Below are positions 8,151 through 15,402 of a stretch of 31,261 nucleotides of DNA, piece by piece; the first letter of the stretch is position 1, and every line of letters begins with the position of its first letter. The position numbers were made by a program, and so were the translations under genes. The stretch spans positions 1 through 31,261 of the forward strand of contig DBMK01000261.1 in assembly GCA_002298885.1 (NCBI GenBank), read 5' to 3'. The notes beneath the pieces are model-generated. The model saw nothing but the letters and a program-made list of their open reading frames with translations, ran no database searches and was not told the DNA's origin. This DNA is from Anaerolineaceae bacterium UBA700. Lineage in GTDB: Bacteria > Chloroflexota > Anaerolineae > Anaerolineales > Anaerolineaceae.

Positions 8151-8618
8151 TTAACGACTGCTGGTTGTGACCTGCGGCTGCGGCACCAGCTTGGAATAAT
8201 TCAGCACGTTGCTGGCTGAACTGACCAGCGATTCGAGCGTGATGCTGCGCAGATAATCGACCACTTTATCCTGGAGCATGTCCCAGGTCATTTGGGTCGT
8301 GCAGTCGTCGTCGTGGACGCAGTCGTCGCTGCAATCGGGGCAGGGATGCAATGAGACTGCACCTTCCAGGATCTCTACGATTTGGAGCAAGGTGATCGAT
8401 TCAGGCGAGCGGTTCAGGCGGATTCCACCGTGAGGGCCGGGAGAAGCCTTGATCAGGCCAGCCTGCATCAGCATGTGCCCGATCTGGTGGAGGAAAGGCA
8501 GGGGAATTTTTAACCGGTCTGCCAGTGTGGCGGTAGACTGCGGATGGTTATCCGGTTGGCTTGCCAAGGCAACCATCAATTGCAAACCATAATCTAAACG
8601 GCGGCTAATACGGAACAT
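8151..8618 (-). CDS. Rrf2-family transcriptional regulator with four clustered cysteines
   Basis: This is a 155-residue DNA-binding protein of the Rrf2/IscR/NsrR family. The N-terminal winged helix is typical: RRLDYGLQLMVALA, then the recognition region ending PFLHQIGHMLMQAGLI and the wing with GPHGGIRL. Cysteines 93, 96, 100 and 106 occupy the loop where Rrf2 proteins hold a [2Fe-2S] or [4Fe-4S] cluster. Three of them match the usual spacing (compare IscR 92, 98, 104) and Cys96 is extra. A redox, Fe-S or NO sensing role is inferred from the family. A GAGGTG site precedes the ATG. It is divergent from the lipoprotein cytochrome c gene, and the gap between them holds two inverted repeats that are natural operator candidates. 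Confidence 0.93.
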   Translation of the reverse strand: MFRISRRLDYGLQLMVALASQPDNHPQSTATLADRLKIPLPFLHQIGHMLMQAGLIKASPGPHGGIRLNRSPESITLLQIVEILEGAVSLHPCPDCSDDCVHDDDCTTQMTWDMLQDKVVDYLRSITLESLVSSASNVLNYSKLVPQPQVTTSSR

Positions 8619-8645
8619 AGGACACCTCTAAGGTATTGTGTAATT

Positions 8646-8676
8646 CTTCAGTCTACATATTGCTTGTAAACTGAAG
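8646..8676. promoter_or_regulatory. Inverted repeat upstream of the Rrf2 gene (operator candidate 1)
   Basis: CTTCAGT (8646-8652) is repeated as ACTGAAG (8670-8676), a perfect 7-bp inverted repeat with a 17-nt AT-rich spacer, starting 28 nt upstream of the Rrf2 ATG. The position suits autoregulation. Binding is not shown. Confidence 0.4.
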
Positions 8677-8679
8677 TGG

Positions 8680-8699
8680 GTAGAAATTCTTACTTCTAC
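8680..8699. promoter_or_regulatory. Second inverted repeat in the Rrf2-cytochrome gap (operator candidate 2)
   Basis: GTAGAA (8680-8685) and TTCTAC (8694-8699) form a perfect 6-bp inverted repeat with an 8-nt spacer, 3 nt from the first repeat. Rrf2-family operators are short AT-rich dyads of about this overall size, so the site is a plausible target. The rest of 8700-8820 is AT-rich with no other clear structure. Confidence 0.35.
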
Positions 8700-8823
8700 A
8701 AGATATATTGTACATCCTTTCTTACTATAGTTGATAATATTAGTCAGTAAAAGTGACAAATATCCATATTTTAATAATCAAATGTATCAATGTTGACTTA
8801 TTAGATAGATTTACGCATTACCC

Positions 8824-8852
8824 TTCCAATTGGTTTCAATAAGTACTATAAT
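8824..8852 (+). promoter_or_regulatory. Putative promoter of the cytochrome c lipoprotein gene
   Basis: TTCCAA (8824-8829), a 17-nt spacer and a perfect TATAAT (8847-8852). The start would be near 8859, leaving a leader of about 35 nt that contains AGGAGG at 8876-8881. Confidence 0.5.
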
Positions 8853-8893
8853 CTTTTGTGAAAATGTAAACAAACAGGAGGAAAATAATAAAA

Positions 8894-9325
8894 ATGAAGA
8901 AAGTTCCGTTTGCGCTGATAGCGATTATCGTCTTAGGTTCGTTGGTTCTTGCCGCCTGCGGAGGTGCCCCAGCGACGCCTGCTGCTACGCCGCTGCCGAC
9001 CCCGCCGGCGCCGTACGCCGGAAAAACCAATCCGTTGAAAGGCAATGCGGATGCCGCGGCTCAGGGAAAAGACCAGTTTGCTTCTCTATGCGCCTCCTGT
9101 CATGGGGATGACGCTAAAGGAGACGGCCCTGCGGCTTCCGCTTTGAATCCAAAGCCGGCTAATCTGGTGGAAGTTGTTCCGAATGCCAGCGATGCCTACC
9201 TGTTCTGGCGCGTCTCTGAAGGTGGTGGCTTTGCCCCGTTCAACTCGGCCATGCCTGCCCACAAGGATACGATGTCTGAAACACAGATCTGGCAGGTGAT
9301 TACCTACCTTCAAACTTTGAAGTAA
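8894..9325 (+). CDS. Lipid-anchored monohaem cytochrome c
   Basis: This is a 143-residue electron carrier on the outer face of the membrane. A signal peptide ends in a lipobox (LAAC, Cys22), followed by a Pro/Ala/Thr-rich linker (about 23-42). The haem site CASCH is at residues 66-70 and the likely axial ligand is Met120 in the SAMPAHKD segment. The pattern matches small class I cytochromes with a single haem. AGGAGG lies 12 nt before the ATG. It stands between a divergent Rrf2 regulator and a two-component system, and SURF1 (a cytochrome oxidase assembly factor) is nearby. A role feeding electrons to a terminal oxidase is therefore plausible, although no oxidase subunits are in the window. 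Confidence 0.94.
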   Translation: MKKVPFALIAIIVLGSLVLAACGGAPATPAATPLPTPPAPYAGKTNPLKGNADAAAQGKDQFASLCASCHGDDAKGDGPAASALNPKPANLVEVVPNASDAYLFWRVSEGGGFAPFNSAMPAHKDTMSETQIWQVITYLQTLK

Positions 9326-9359
9326 TCAAGCTTTCCCAATCGAATTGCATATCCGAACT

Positions 9360-9395
9360 ACGTGTCATCCCGAGATTGGCCTTGGGATGACACGT
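9360..9395 (+). terminator. Hairpin after the cytochrome c gene
   Basis: There is a perfect 12-bp inverted repeat (9360-9371 and 9384-9395, 12-nt loop), 35 nt after the stop codon. The tail is only weakly U-rich, so termination efficiency is uncertain. It could also be a 3' stability element. Confidence 0.5.
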
Positions 9396-9421
9396 GTCCT
9401 TAAATAATTTGTGTTTAGGGG

Positions 9422-9427
9422 TACAAT
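9422..9427 (+). promoter_or_regulatory. -10 box abutting the histidine-kinase start (leaderless candidate)
   Basis: TACAAT ends 6 nt before the ATG at 9434, placing the predicted +1 at the start codon. No Shine-Dalgarno is present and no convincing -35 box is seen. Confidence 0.4.
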
Positions 9428-9433
9428 CCCTGT

Positions 9434-11041
9434 ATGCAAAGCTACTCTGCAGATGAATTGGCGAACCGTTACCAGCAACTCTCTGCCCGGTTGGAAAAAG
9501 TTATCCGTTTGAACCGCCAATTGGTTGCGGCAGAAACCGAAGATGAATTGATCGATACTGCACTTGCCGCCTTTCTCGATCTGGCAGAAGCGGAGGCAGT
9601 TGCCTTTACCCCATTGGACGAGCACGGTCGCCCACTGATTTCATATATAAAAAGCAATTTTGCCGAATCGGACGTGAATTCCTGGCTGGAGCGGTTGGCT
9701 GGTAAAGTCGTTCAGCAGCAATGCAAAACCTGCCGGTCGCTCCAGGCTGGGGAAAGCGCTGTTTGCCCGCTGCTGTCCGGTCACTTTAACAGTGGATTTC
9801 AAATTCATTGTTTTCCGGTCCGCACTGCCCTGCGCCTTACTGGCATGGTAAATATTTACCTGCCTTCTGAGCGAATTTTGAATGATGAGATGAAGCCATT
9901 CCTCTCCGGCCTGATCGACGAAATGCAGGCCGCGATGCAACTGCTGCGCCTCTCGAATCAGAGCTCCACAACGCTAAAACGCCTCGAACAAATTCATTCA
10001 AGGCGAGCGGACTTAGACGATTTTCTGGCTGCTGCACTGGAAAACCTGCGCCAGATGTTGTCCATGGATGGGGCCTATCTCAGAATCGTGAGGACTGCCA
10101 ACGACCAGCCGCTGTATGAGCTAGCCAGCGGACAATTAGAATGGGTTAATCCTGGAATATTCAACCGGGCTATGCGTCTGGCTTTTTCCGGGAAAAAGTT
10201 CATCGAGGAAGACCTGGTTTATCGCCAAAACCCTGCCGTTCTGTTCGTTGAACCAATCCCAGGCCAGGATGGCGAAAGCCTGGGAGTGGTTTGCCTTGCG
10301 AGGCGCGCTTCCAGCAAACTTGAACCCGCGCAGGCGGCGATACTCCACGCTACTGCTCGCCAGATCAGTCTCATATACGAGGACAGCCAGGATGTGATCT
10401 TCGGCGAATATCAGACGGTGATGCATGAACGCCTTCGCCTGGCGCGTGAAATCCACGACGGCCTGGCCCAGACCCTGGCGTATTTAAAACTTCAGCTATT
10501 CCAGATGCAGTCCATGGCAGCTAAAAGGGATCTGGAACACCTTTCGCAAGCCATCGACCACAATTATGGCATCGTAAACTCCGCTTACCTCGAGGTTCGT
10601 GAGGTAATCAATAACTTGCGTTTCAACCAACGCCACGAGTTCAACCAGGGGCTCGCTGACCTCATCGCTGATTTCCAAAAAACCACCGGCATGCATGTCG
10701 AGCAAAGCGGCAATGAAATTCAGGTTGATCTGGCGCCGGAAATTCAAGTACAATTAATCCGAATCATTCAGGAAACGTTCACAAATATCCGCAAACATGC
10801 CCACGCCAGCCAGGTAGATCTCTCCGTGATGGTATGTGACGGCGATCTGATCATGGAAATTAAGGACGACGGGCAGGGATTCTTCCCTGAGAGCGTCCCA
10901 GATACGGTCCAGTTCGGGCTGCGGGGCATGCATGAGCGCGCTGAATTGATCGGGGCTGATTTCCAGGTAACCAGCTATCCGAATCGAGGGACAATCGTGC
11001 AAGTTCGCCTGCCTGCATCTGTGTTGGAGTCATTCGCATGA
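9434..11041 (+). CDS. GAF-domain sensor histidine kinase (NarL/LiaS-type, HisKA_3)
   Basis: This is a soluble sensor kinase of 535 residues with no membrane spans. An N-terminal coiled region (1-40) leads to two GAF-like domains (about 30-165 and about 190-315). The dimerisation and phosphoacceptor helix follows, LAREIHDGLAQTLAYLKLQL, with His341. The catalytic domain has an N-box (ETFTNIRKHAHAS, Asn451), a G1 box DDGQGF (478-483) and a G2 segment FGLRGMHERA (494-503). The first GAF domain carries Cys97, Cys100, Cys111 and Cys126, spaced CX2CX10CX14C, which could bind an Fe-S cluster or form disulfides (inference). It shares an ATGA overlap with the response regulator. Given the Rrf2, cytochrome c and SURF1 neighbours, oxygen or redox sensing is a reasonable hypothesis. 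Confidence 0.93.
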   Translation: MQSYSADELANRYQQLSARLEKVIRLNRQLVAAETEDELIDTALAAFLDLAEAEAVAFTPLDEHGRPLISYIKSNFAESDVNSWLERLAGKVVQQQCKTCRSLQAGESAVCPLLSGHFNSGFQIHCFPVRTALRLTGMVNIYLPSERILNDEMKPFLSGLIDEMQAAMQLLRLSNQSSTTLKRLEQIHSRRADLDDFLAAALENLRQMLSMDGAYLRIVRTANDQPLYELASGQLEWVNPGIFNRAMRLAFSGKKFIEEDLVYRQNPAVLFVEPIPGQDGESLGVVCLARRASSKLEPAQAAILHATARQISLIYEDSQDVIFGEYQTVMHERLRLAREIHDGLAQTLAYLKLQLFQMQSMAAKRDLEHLSQAIDHNYGIVNSAYLEVREVINNLRFNQRHEFNQGLADLIADFQKTTGMHVEQSGNEIQVDLAPEIQVQLIRIIQETFTNIRKHAHASQVDLSVMVCDGDLIMEIKDDGQGFFPESVPDTVQFGLRGMHERAELIGADFQVTSYPNRGTIVQVRLPASVLESFA

Positions 11042-11694
11042 GTCACACCCAGGTTCGAATTGTGGTGGTTGATGACCACGTCTTATTTCGCAGGGGATTG
11101 GTCACCCTGCTGGCTGACATGCCTGAATTCACGGTAGTCGGCGAAGCCGGCAACGGCCTGGAAGCGATTGAGGTGGTAAAGCAGACCCAACCGGAAATCG
11201 TTTTAATGGACGTCAATATGCCGGTTATGGATGGAATCGCCGCCGTCCAGGGGCTGAGAGCGGCCAATTCACCCTCGAAAATATTAATGCTGACGATTTC
11301 TAAAGAGAATGACGATTTATTGGGGGCAATCCACGCCGGGGCAGACGGGTATCTGTTGAAGAACACCGAGCCGGAAGAATTGCGGCGCGCCATCTTGCGC
11401 GTTGTGCAGGGTGAGGGTGTGCTATCGCCTGAAGTAACTTCCACTGTCTTGCGTATCGTTGCTCGCCATCCGGGCAATGAGGTGCAGAACGTCCTCAGTG
11501 ATCGCGAGCTGGAAGTATTAACCTGCCTGGCGGACGGATTGACGACCATCCAGATTGCCAGTCACCTATTTATTTCGGAAAATACTGTAAAGACTCACAT
11601 TCGCCACATCCTCGAAAAATTGGAAGCCTCTAACCGTACTGAGGCAGTTTCCAAGGCAATCCAATTTGGATTGATCCAAAAGCGCGAGTCGTAA
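11038..11694 (+). CDS. NarL/FixJ-type response regulator
   Basis: This 218-residue transcription factor is the partner of the preceding kinase. The receiver domain (about 5-120) has the acidic pair Asp12-Asp13, the phosphoacceptor Asp58 in LMDVNMPVMDG and the conserved Lys108. The LuxR-type helix-turn-helix (about 153-212) starts with LSDRELEVLTCLADG and contains SENTVKTHIRHILEKL. Its start codon overlaps the kinase stop as ATGA, so translation is coupled and the pair is surely one unit. Target genes are not evident. The divergent or downstream cytochrome and SURF1 genes are candidates by proximity only. Confidence 0.95.
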   Translation: MSHTQVRIVVVDDHVLFRRGLVTLLADMPEFTVVGEAGNGLEAIEVVKQTQPEIVLMDVNMPVMDGIAAVQGLRAANSPSKILMLTISKENDDLLGAIHAGADGYLLKNTEPEELRRAILRVVQGEGVLSPEVTSTVLRIVARHPGNEVQNVLSDRELEVLTCLADGLTTIQIASHLFISENTVKTHIRHILEKLEASNRTEAVSKAIQFGLIQKRES

Positions 11695-11715
11695 TTCTGC
11701 CGGTTTTTGTCTTTG

Positions 11716-11746
11716 AGCAGGATGATCTTAGAATCATCCTTCTGCT
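11716..11746 (+). terminator. Terminator-like hairpin after the response regulator
   Basis: Arms 11716-11726 and 11733-11746 (AGCAGGATGAT against ATCATCCT-TC-TGCT) pair with a 2-nt bulge and a 6-nt loop, 21 nt after the stop. Only a short U-run follows. The rest of 11750-11868 is AT-rich with no clear element except the AAGGAG site before the next gene. Confidence 0.5.
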
Positions 11747-11868
11747 TTCAAAAATTAACCCCCATTTCCAACCAAAGTGGATGAGAATTCTTTAATATTC
11801 TGCTATTTTTAATCTGGCGTGGTTTAGGATCTGTCGCCCGATCTATCGGATTATTTAAGGAGCAGCGG

Positions 11869-12246
11869 ATGAGTGACCAAGTGGAATCGAAGGCGCAGCG
11901 CAAGGTCATCATTGCCTCGGCAAACTTGTTGTTTGCGCGCGGGCTCGAAAAAATACTGCGTCAACAGGTGGGGGGAGATGCGGTAGACATTTTGCATACG
12001 CGGACCATGAAATTAACCATACACGAGCTTGAAAATTGGCTTCCCGACGTTGTGATCGTGGATTATGACGACCGGACGATTGACCGCGCCGAGTTTTTAC
12101 GCCATTTTGTGAGCTTCGACCGGCCTATGCAGGTCATGTTGGTCTCACTAGGAGCGAATGGCACAATTGTTGTCTACGAGCGGCGCAAATTGAACCCGGA
12201 CCAGGTGGATGATTGGTTAAATTTTTCCGACCATGCAGCAGATTAA
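11869..12246 (+). CDS. Degenerate receiver-like protein upstream of SURF1
   Basis: This is a 125-residue protein with the outline of a NarL-type receiver domain. The segment KVIIASANLLFARGLEKILRQ matches strand 1 and helix 1, and LPDVVIVDYDDRT matches strand 3 with Asp65 at the phosphoacceptor place. The acidic pocket pair (Asp-Asp in true receivers) reads Ala-Ser-Ala-Asn, and the conserved Lys of strand 5 is not seen. Phosphorylation is therefore unlikely and this may be a pseudo-receiver. There is no output domain. AAGGAG lies before the ATG. The gene overlaps the SURF1 start by 14 nt, which suggests coupled translation. A link to oxidase assembly or its control is inferred from that overlap alone. 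Confidence 0.7.
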   Translation: MSDQVESKAQRKVIIASANLLFARGLEKILRQQVGGDAVDILHTRTMKLTIHELENWLPDVVIVDYDDRTIDRAEFLRHFVSFDRPMQVMLVSLGANGTIVVYERRKLNPDQVDDWLNFSDHAAD

Positions 12247-13027
12247 GGAACCGGGCCGGACTGCGCCGAGTCCCGCCGATGTACTCAAATTTTTATTCAG
12301 CTCTCGCCGCCTGGCAGTAACGTTGCTCGTCATTGTCGCGGTGGGCGTCATGATTCGCCTTGGTTTCTGGCAGTTGGACCGCCTGGATCAGCGCCGCGCC
12401 GCTAATTCAGCGATTAGGGCTCAAATTGCCGCTCCGGTCCTGGATTTGAATACCGCCAACGATCCTGGTCGGCTCATTTCCGAAGAATACCGCTCGATCA
12501 GCGCAACCGGGACGTTCGATTTCAATCAGCAGGTCGTGTTGAATAACCAGGTGAATGGCGACCGGATCGGATTTCAACTCCTCACGCCATTGAAGCTCGC
12601 CGGAAGCGATACCGGCATCCTGGTAGAGCGCGGTTGGATTCCTTATGCAGATGCCCAACCTGATCAATGGCGTAAATACGATGAGCCCGGAACGGTTACA
12701 GTCAAGGGCATAATCCGCCTTTCCCAGGACCAGCCTGGTTTCGGCGGAATCAGCGATCCGACGCTGGCTCCAGGCCAATCACGCCTCGATGGTTGGAAGT
12801 TCATCAACGTGGGACGCATCCAGGAGCAAGTCAGCTTCAGGCTGCTGCCTGTCTACATCCAGGAGGCGCCCGATCCATCCTGGACCGGTCTCCCAATCCG
12901 CAGCCAGACCCTGCCCGACCTTTCCGATGGTCCCCACCTGAGTTATGCTATCCAATGGTTCATCTTCGCATCGGTCCTGGTAGTTGGATATCCATCATTG
13001 GTTTATCGCAATTTGATGAAGAAATAA
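12233..13027 (+). CDS. SURF1-family cytochrome oxidase assembly protein
   Basis: SURF1 proteins help haem a insertion and assembly of haem-copper cytochrome c oxidase. Residues 1-264 show the family layout: an N-terminal span (about 28-45) directly followed by LGFWQLDRLDQRR, a large extracytoplasmic domain with VERGWIPY (about 131-138), and a C-terminal span starting in HLSYAIQWFIFA (about 235-246). Length is normal. The start lies inside the preceding gene and has no Shine-Dalgarno, as expected for coupled re-initiation. No cox genes are adjacent, so the oxidase is encoded elsewhere. With the lipoprotein cytochrome c and the redox regulators it indicates aerobic or microaerobic respiration. 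Confidence 0.92.
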   Translation: MQQIKEPGRTAPSPADVLKFLFSSRRLAVTLLVIVAVGVMIRLGFWQLDRLDQRRAANSAIRAQIAAPVLDLNTANDPGRLISEEYRSISATGTFDFNQQVVLNNQVNGDRIGFQLLTPLKLAGSDTGILVERGWIPYADAQPDQWRKYDEPGTVTVKGIIRLSQDQPGFGGISDPTLAPGQSRLDGWKFINVGRIQEQVSFRLLPVYIQEAPDPSWTGLPIRSQTLPDLSDGPHLSYAIQWFIFASVLVVGYPSLVYRNLMKK

Positions 13028-13044
13028 GAAATTGATCTGGAAAT

Positions 13045-13089
13045 AATAAGCAGATCATTGGCCGATTTTCGGCCGATGATCTGCTTATT
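13045..13089. terminator. Bidirectional terminator between SURF1 and rsfS
   Basis: A near-perfect 21-bp inverted repeat (13045-13065 and 13069-13089, 3-nt loop, one T-G mismatch) lies between convergent genes. The outer pairs are AATAA and TTATT, so each strand ends in a short U-rich tract. Confidence 0.85.
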
Positions 13090-13102
13090 TTCTGTCAAAA
13101 CA

Positions 13103-13465
13103 TTATTGAAGCCGGAGCAGGACTTTCCCCCGCTCCCATAATAATTCCAACTGGTAATATTCGCGCTGGTCGGTTGAAAGCAGGTGAACCACGATGTCGT
13201 CGAGGTCGATTACCAGCCACCCGCTGCTGGCCTGGCCCTCGGGCTTGCGTTTGATATCCAGCACCTCGTGCGCCCGCTCGACGACCGCATTGGCGAGGCT
13301 GTCGAGCATGCGGTCGCTGGTCCCACTGCATATGATGAAATAATCTGTAAAAAATGCAATTTCGTGGATGTCGAGCAGGACGATATCTTCTCCTTTTTTA
13401 TCCTCCAATGCATCGACGATTTGCCTTGCTACTTCGAGAGTATTCAGATACCACCTCCATTTCAT
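13103..13465 (-). CDS. rsfS: Ribosomal silencing factor RsfS
   Basis: RsfS binds protein L14 of the large ribosomal subunit and blocks subunit joining in poor growth. The 120-residue frame has the family signatures KKGEDIVLLDI (about 23-33), FTDYFIICSGTSDR (about 39-52), LDDIVVHLLS (about 87-96) and REYYQLELLWERG (about 100-112). The start is in doubt. The only ATG (13465) has a weak context, while GGAGG at 13458-13454 sits 6 nt before an in-frame CTG at 13447, which would give the usual N-terminus beginning NTLEVARQIVDAL. Both options keep the full domain. It lies 45 nt after thpR and probably shares its promoter. Confidence 0.93.
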   Translation of the reverse strand: MKWRWYLNTLEVARQIVDALEDKKGEDIVLLDIHEIAFFTDYFIICSGTSDRMLDSLANAVVERAHEVLDIKRKPEGQASSGWLVIDLDDIVVHLLSTDQREYYQLELLWERGKVLLRLQ

Positions 13466-13510
13466 TTAAATTTCCATTATTTTAGCATAATAAGCTGTTC
13501 CCCCCAAATT

Positions 13511-14086
13511 TCAAGGAGCAAACGGGGTCTCGAATAAGCGCGTATAAATCGACCCGGTAGGACGCAAGTCGCTGCGGAATAGCTGGACTGCATGAACTGT
13601 GCAGGTCCCCAATTCGCCGACCGTGGTCTTCGCCAACAGGTTTGCCAGTTTTCCGACCTCTTCCGGCGCGGCGTGCTGCGACACACGACCTAACGTCAGG
13701 TGTGGCGAAAAAGGCCGGTCCTCGGGAGGGTAACCCAACGGCGCCAGCGCCCTGGCGATGCCGTGCTGCAGGTCGACCAGATCAGGCGGCGCCTGCACCC
13801 CTATCCAGATCACCCGCGGCCGGCGCGGGTTGGGAAATGCGCCCAGCGTCCCGACGTGTATTTCAAATGGCCGCCGCATTTTTGTCTCCTGTACCAGCGC
13901 TGCCTGAATGCTGGCAATTGCGGAGGCTTCAACGTCGCCCAGGAACTGCAGGGTAAGGTGGATATTCTGAGCCGGGACCCAGCGCACGGCCCGGGTAGCC
14001 GGGCTAAGCTGTTTGATGACCCTTCCCAATTCCACTTGTATCGTGGTGGGGAGCTCGATGGCAATGAATGACCGGAGTGTTTCCAT
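13511..14086 (-). CDS. thpR: RNA 2',3'-cyclic phosphodiesterase (LigT/ThpR family)
   Basis: This 2H phosphoesterase opens RNA 2',3'-cyclic phosphates and belongs to the family once described as 2'-5' RNA ligase. It has 191 residues, a normal length. Both catalytic HxT motifs are intact: HLTL at 43-46 and HLTLGR at 129-134. The conserved start RSFIAIELP and the RVIWIGV strand are present. An AAGGA site lies 8 nt before the ATG, and a strong promoter lies further upstream. It is followed by rsfS, a pairing that makes an RNA or ribosome maintenance unit. Physiological substrate is unknown for most bacterial members. Confidence 0.95.
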   Translation of the reverse strand: METLRSFIAIELPTTIQVELGRVIKQLSPATRAVRWVPAQNIHLTLQFLGDVEASAIASIQAALVQETKMRRPFEIHVGTLGAFPNPRRPRVIWIGVQAPPDLVDLQHGIARALAPLGYPPEDRPFSPHLTLGRVSQHAAPEEVGKLANLLAKTTVGELGTCTVHAVQLFRSDLRPTGSIYTRLFETPFAP

Positions 14087-14105
14087 GGTCTATTTCCTTG
14101 GCCTG

Positions 14106-14134
14106 AGTATACAGAGGCGAAATGGCGCTGTCAA
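14106..14134 (-). promoter_or_regulatory. Strong sigma-70 promoter for thpR-rsfS
   Basis: On the minus strand a perfect TTGACA (14134-14129) is followed by 17 nt and TATACT (14111-14106). The start would be near 14099, about 13 nt before the thpR ATG. Confidence 0.75.
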
Positions 14135-14162
14135 TAAAGGCCGCCGATTCTCCAGTCCATTC

Positions 14163-14168
14163 TATAAT
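14163..14168 (+). promoter_or_regulatory. -10 box close to the glycosyltransferase-like gene start
   Basis: Perfect TATAAT ends 10 nt before the ATG at 14179, implying a leader of at most a few nt. No -35 match is seen. It supports the ATG at 14179 over the longer frame from 14122. Confidence 0.4.
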
Positions 14169-14178
14169 CATTACCAGA

Positions 14179-15345
14179 ATGGATACACCTGCCCGGCAAT
14201 CTCGCAACGAAGGCCTGCTGCCCGCGCTTTTCTTTGCCAGCCGCCTGATCCTTTTTCTCAGCCTGATCCCAGATAACTGGCGCGGGTTTGGTGACCTTTC
14301 CCAGTATTTCACCGAAGGTGGTGGGGCCGGTTGGCCGTATATCAATTATTGGATGGAATACCCTCCGATTATGCCGTTCGTCAATGCGGCAGTTTACCGG
14401 TTGGCGGGAGGCAGCCCTTTCCTTTTCGATCTCATCCTGTGCATTCTATACGCTGTCGCTGGAGCGGCCGGACTGATCGTCTTCCGCAGGCTGGCGGGGC
14501 TGCTTTGGGACGAAGAATCGGCCGCCAGGCGAACGGTGGTTTATTTTGCACTGATCGTGCCGCTGCCCTATACCTGGTGGTATATGGAGCTCATCCCGGT
14601 CTTTCTGATGCTGTTGGGGATGTATGCCATCCTGCGCAATACGGGTAAAACGGCCGGGGCAGTTATTGGGATTGGGGCGCTGGTCAAGTGGTTTCCGGCT
14701 TTTATCCTTCCAGCAGCCTGGCGCCTGCTTCCACGAAAACGTGCCGTCCAAATCACCGCCATTGCTACCGGGTTGGTGATACTGGTCTTTGGCGGCCTGT
14801 ACCTGATATCACCTCAAATGACCCAGGCATCGTTGATCTCCCAACCCAGTCGTAGTTCCTGGCAAACGATCTGGGCATTGATTGACGGCAATTACCACAC
14901 CGGCGAATATATCCTGCCCAGTGACCGCTACGATCCCACTATTGCGGGGATCGCCCGCGACCGGCCGGCGCGCATCCCTTTATCGCTCACCCTCGTTATC
15001 TTCGGAGCCGCCGGATTGTGGATTTTGTGGCGCGCTCGTATCCACGAGAATGCTCTGGCGTTCATCGCCATGGTGGGGGTTACCTGGGTTTTGTTCCTGT
15101 TGTGGTCTCCCGGCTGGAGCCCGCAGTGGATCCTATACTTGCTGCCGTTGATCCTGCTGACATTGAGTGAGCGGCGCTCGGTCTGGCTGGCCCTGGCTTT
15201 GATCTTCATCACCCTGCTCGAATGGCCCACGTTTCTGAAACACAACCTTTGGGATGGGTTATGGATTGTCGTTCCGGCCCGCATGGCAGTGTTCCTCGTC
15301 TTGCTTTGGAACTGGGCCCGGCAGACTCGGTCAAACGCAACTTGA
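14179..15345 (+). CDS. Polytopic membrane glycosyltransferase-like protein (GT87/PMT-like)
   Basis: This is a 388-residue integral membrane protein with roughly ten hydrophobic segments. It resembles polyprenyl-phosphate-dependent glycosyltransferases of the GT-C fold. Supporting features are an early FGDLSQYF segment followed by YINYWMEYPPIMPFVNAAVY, the first extracytoplasmic loop where GT-C enzymes keep an acidic catalytic residue, plus GALVKWFPAFILPAAWRL and a late SPGWSPQWILYLLPL segment typical of GT87-like proteins. The frame extends to 14122, but the ATG at 14179 is preferred because the upstream part overlaps the thpR promoter and a TATAAT box lies just before 14179. The acceptor and sugar are unknown. 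It stands alone between divergent thpR and the non-coding RNA. Confidence 0.7.
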   Translation: MDTPARQSRNEGLLPALFFASRLILFLSLIPDNWRGFGDLSQYFTEGGGAGWPYINYWMEYPPIMPFVNAAVYRLAGGSPFLFDLILCILYAVAGAAGLIVFRRLAGLLWDEESAARRTVVYFALIVPLPYTWWYMELIPVFLMLLGMYAILRNTGKTAGAVIGIGALVKWFPAFILPAAWRLLPRKRAVQITAIATGLVILVFGGLYLISPQMTQASLISQPSRSSWQTIWALIDGNYHTGEYILPSDRYDPTIAGIARDRPARIPLSLTLVIFGAAGLWILWRARIHENALAFIAMVGVTWVLFLLWSPGWSPQWILYLLPLILLTLSERRSVWLALALIFITLLEWPTFLKHNLWDGLWIVVPARMAVFLVLLWNWARQTRSNAT

Positions 15346-15367
15346 TTGCCCCTGTTCAATATCATCC

Positions 15368-15396
15368 TACACAGCAATAAATAATTGTGGTATAAA
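15368..15396 (+). promoter_or_regulatory. Promoter of the 6S-like RNA
   Basis: TACACA (15368-15373), a 17-nt spacer and TATAAA (15391-15396). The predicted +1 is about 15403, exactly the first base of the RNA's closing stem. Confidence 0.55.
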
Positions 15397-15402
15397 AAAA
15401 GT

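Noticed and set aside
14122..14178. Longer start of the glycosyltransferase-like gene
   Set aside because: It crosses the thpR promoter spacer, adds a non-family segment, and a TATAAT lies just before the ATG at 14179.
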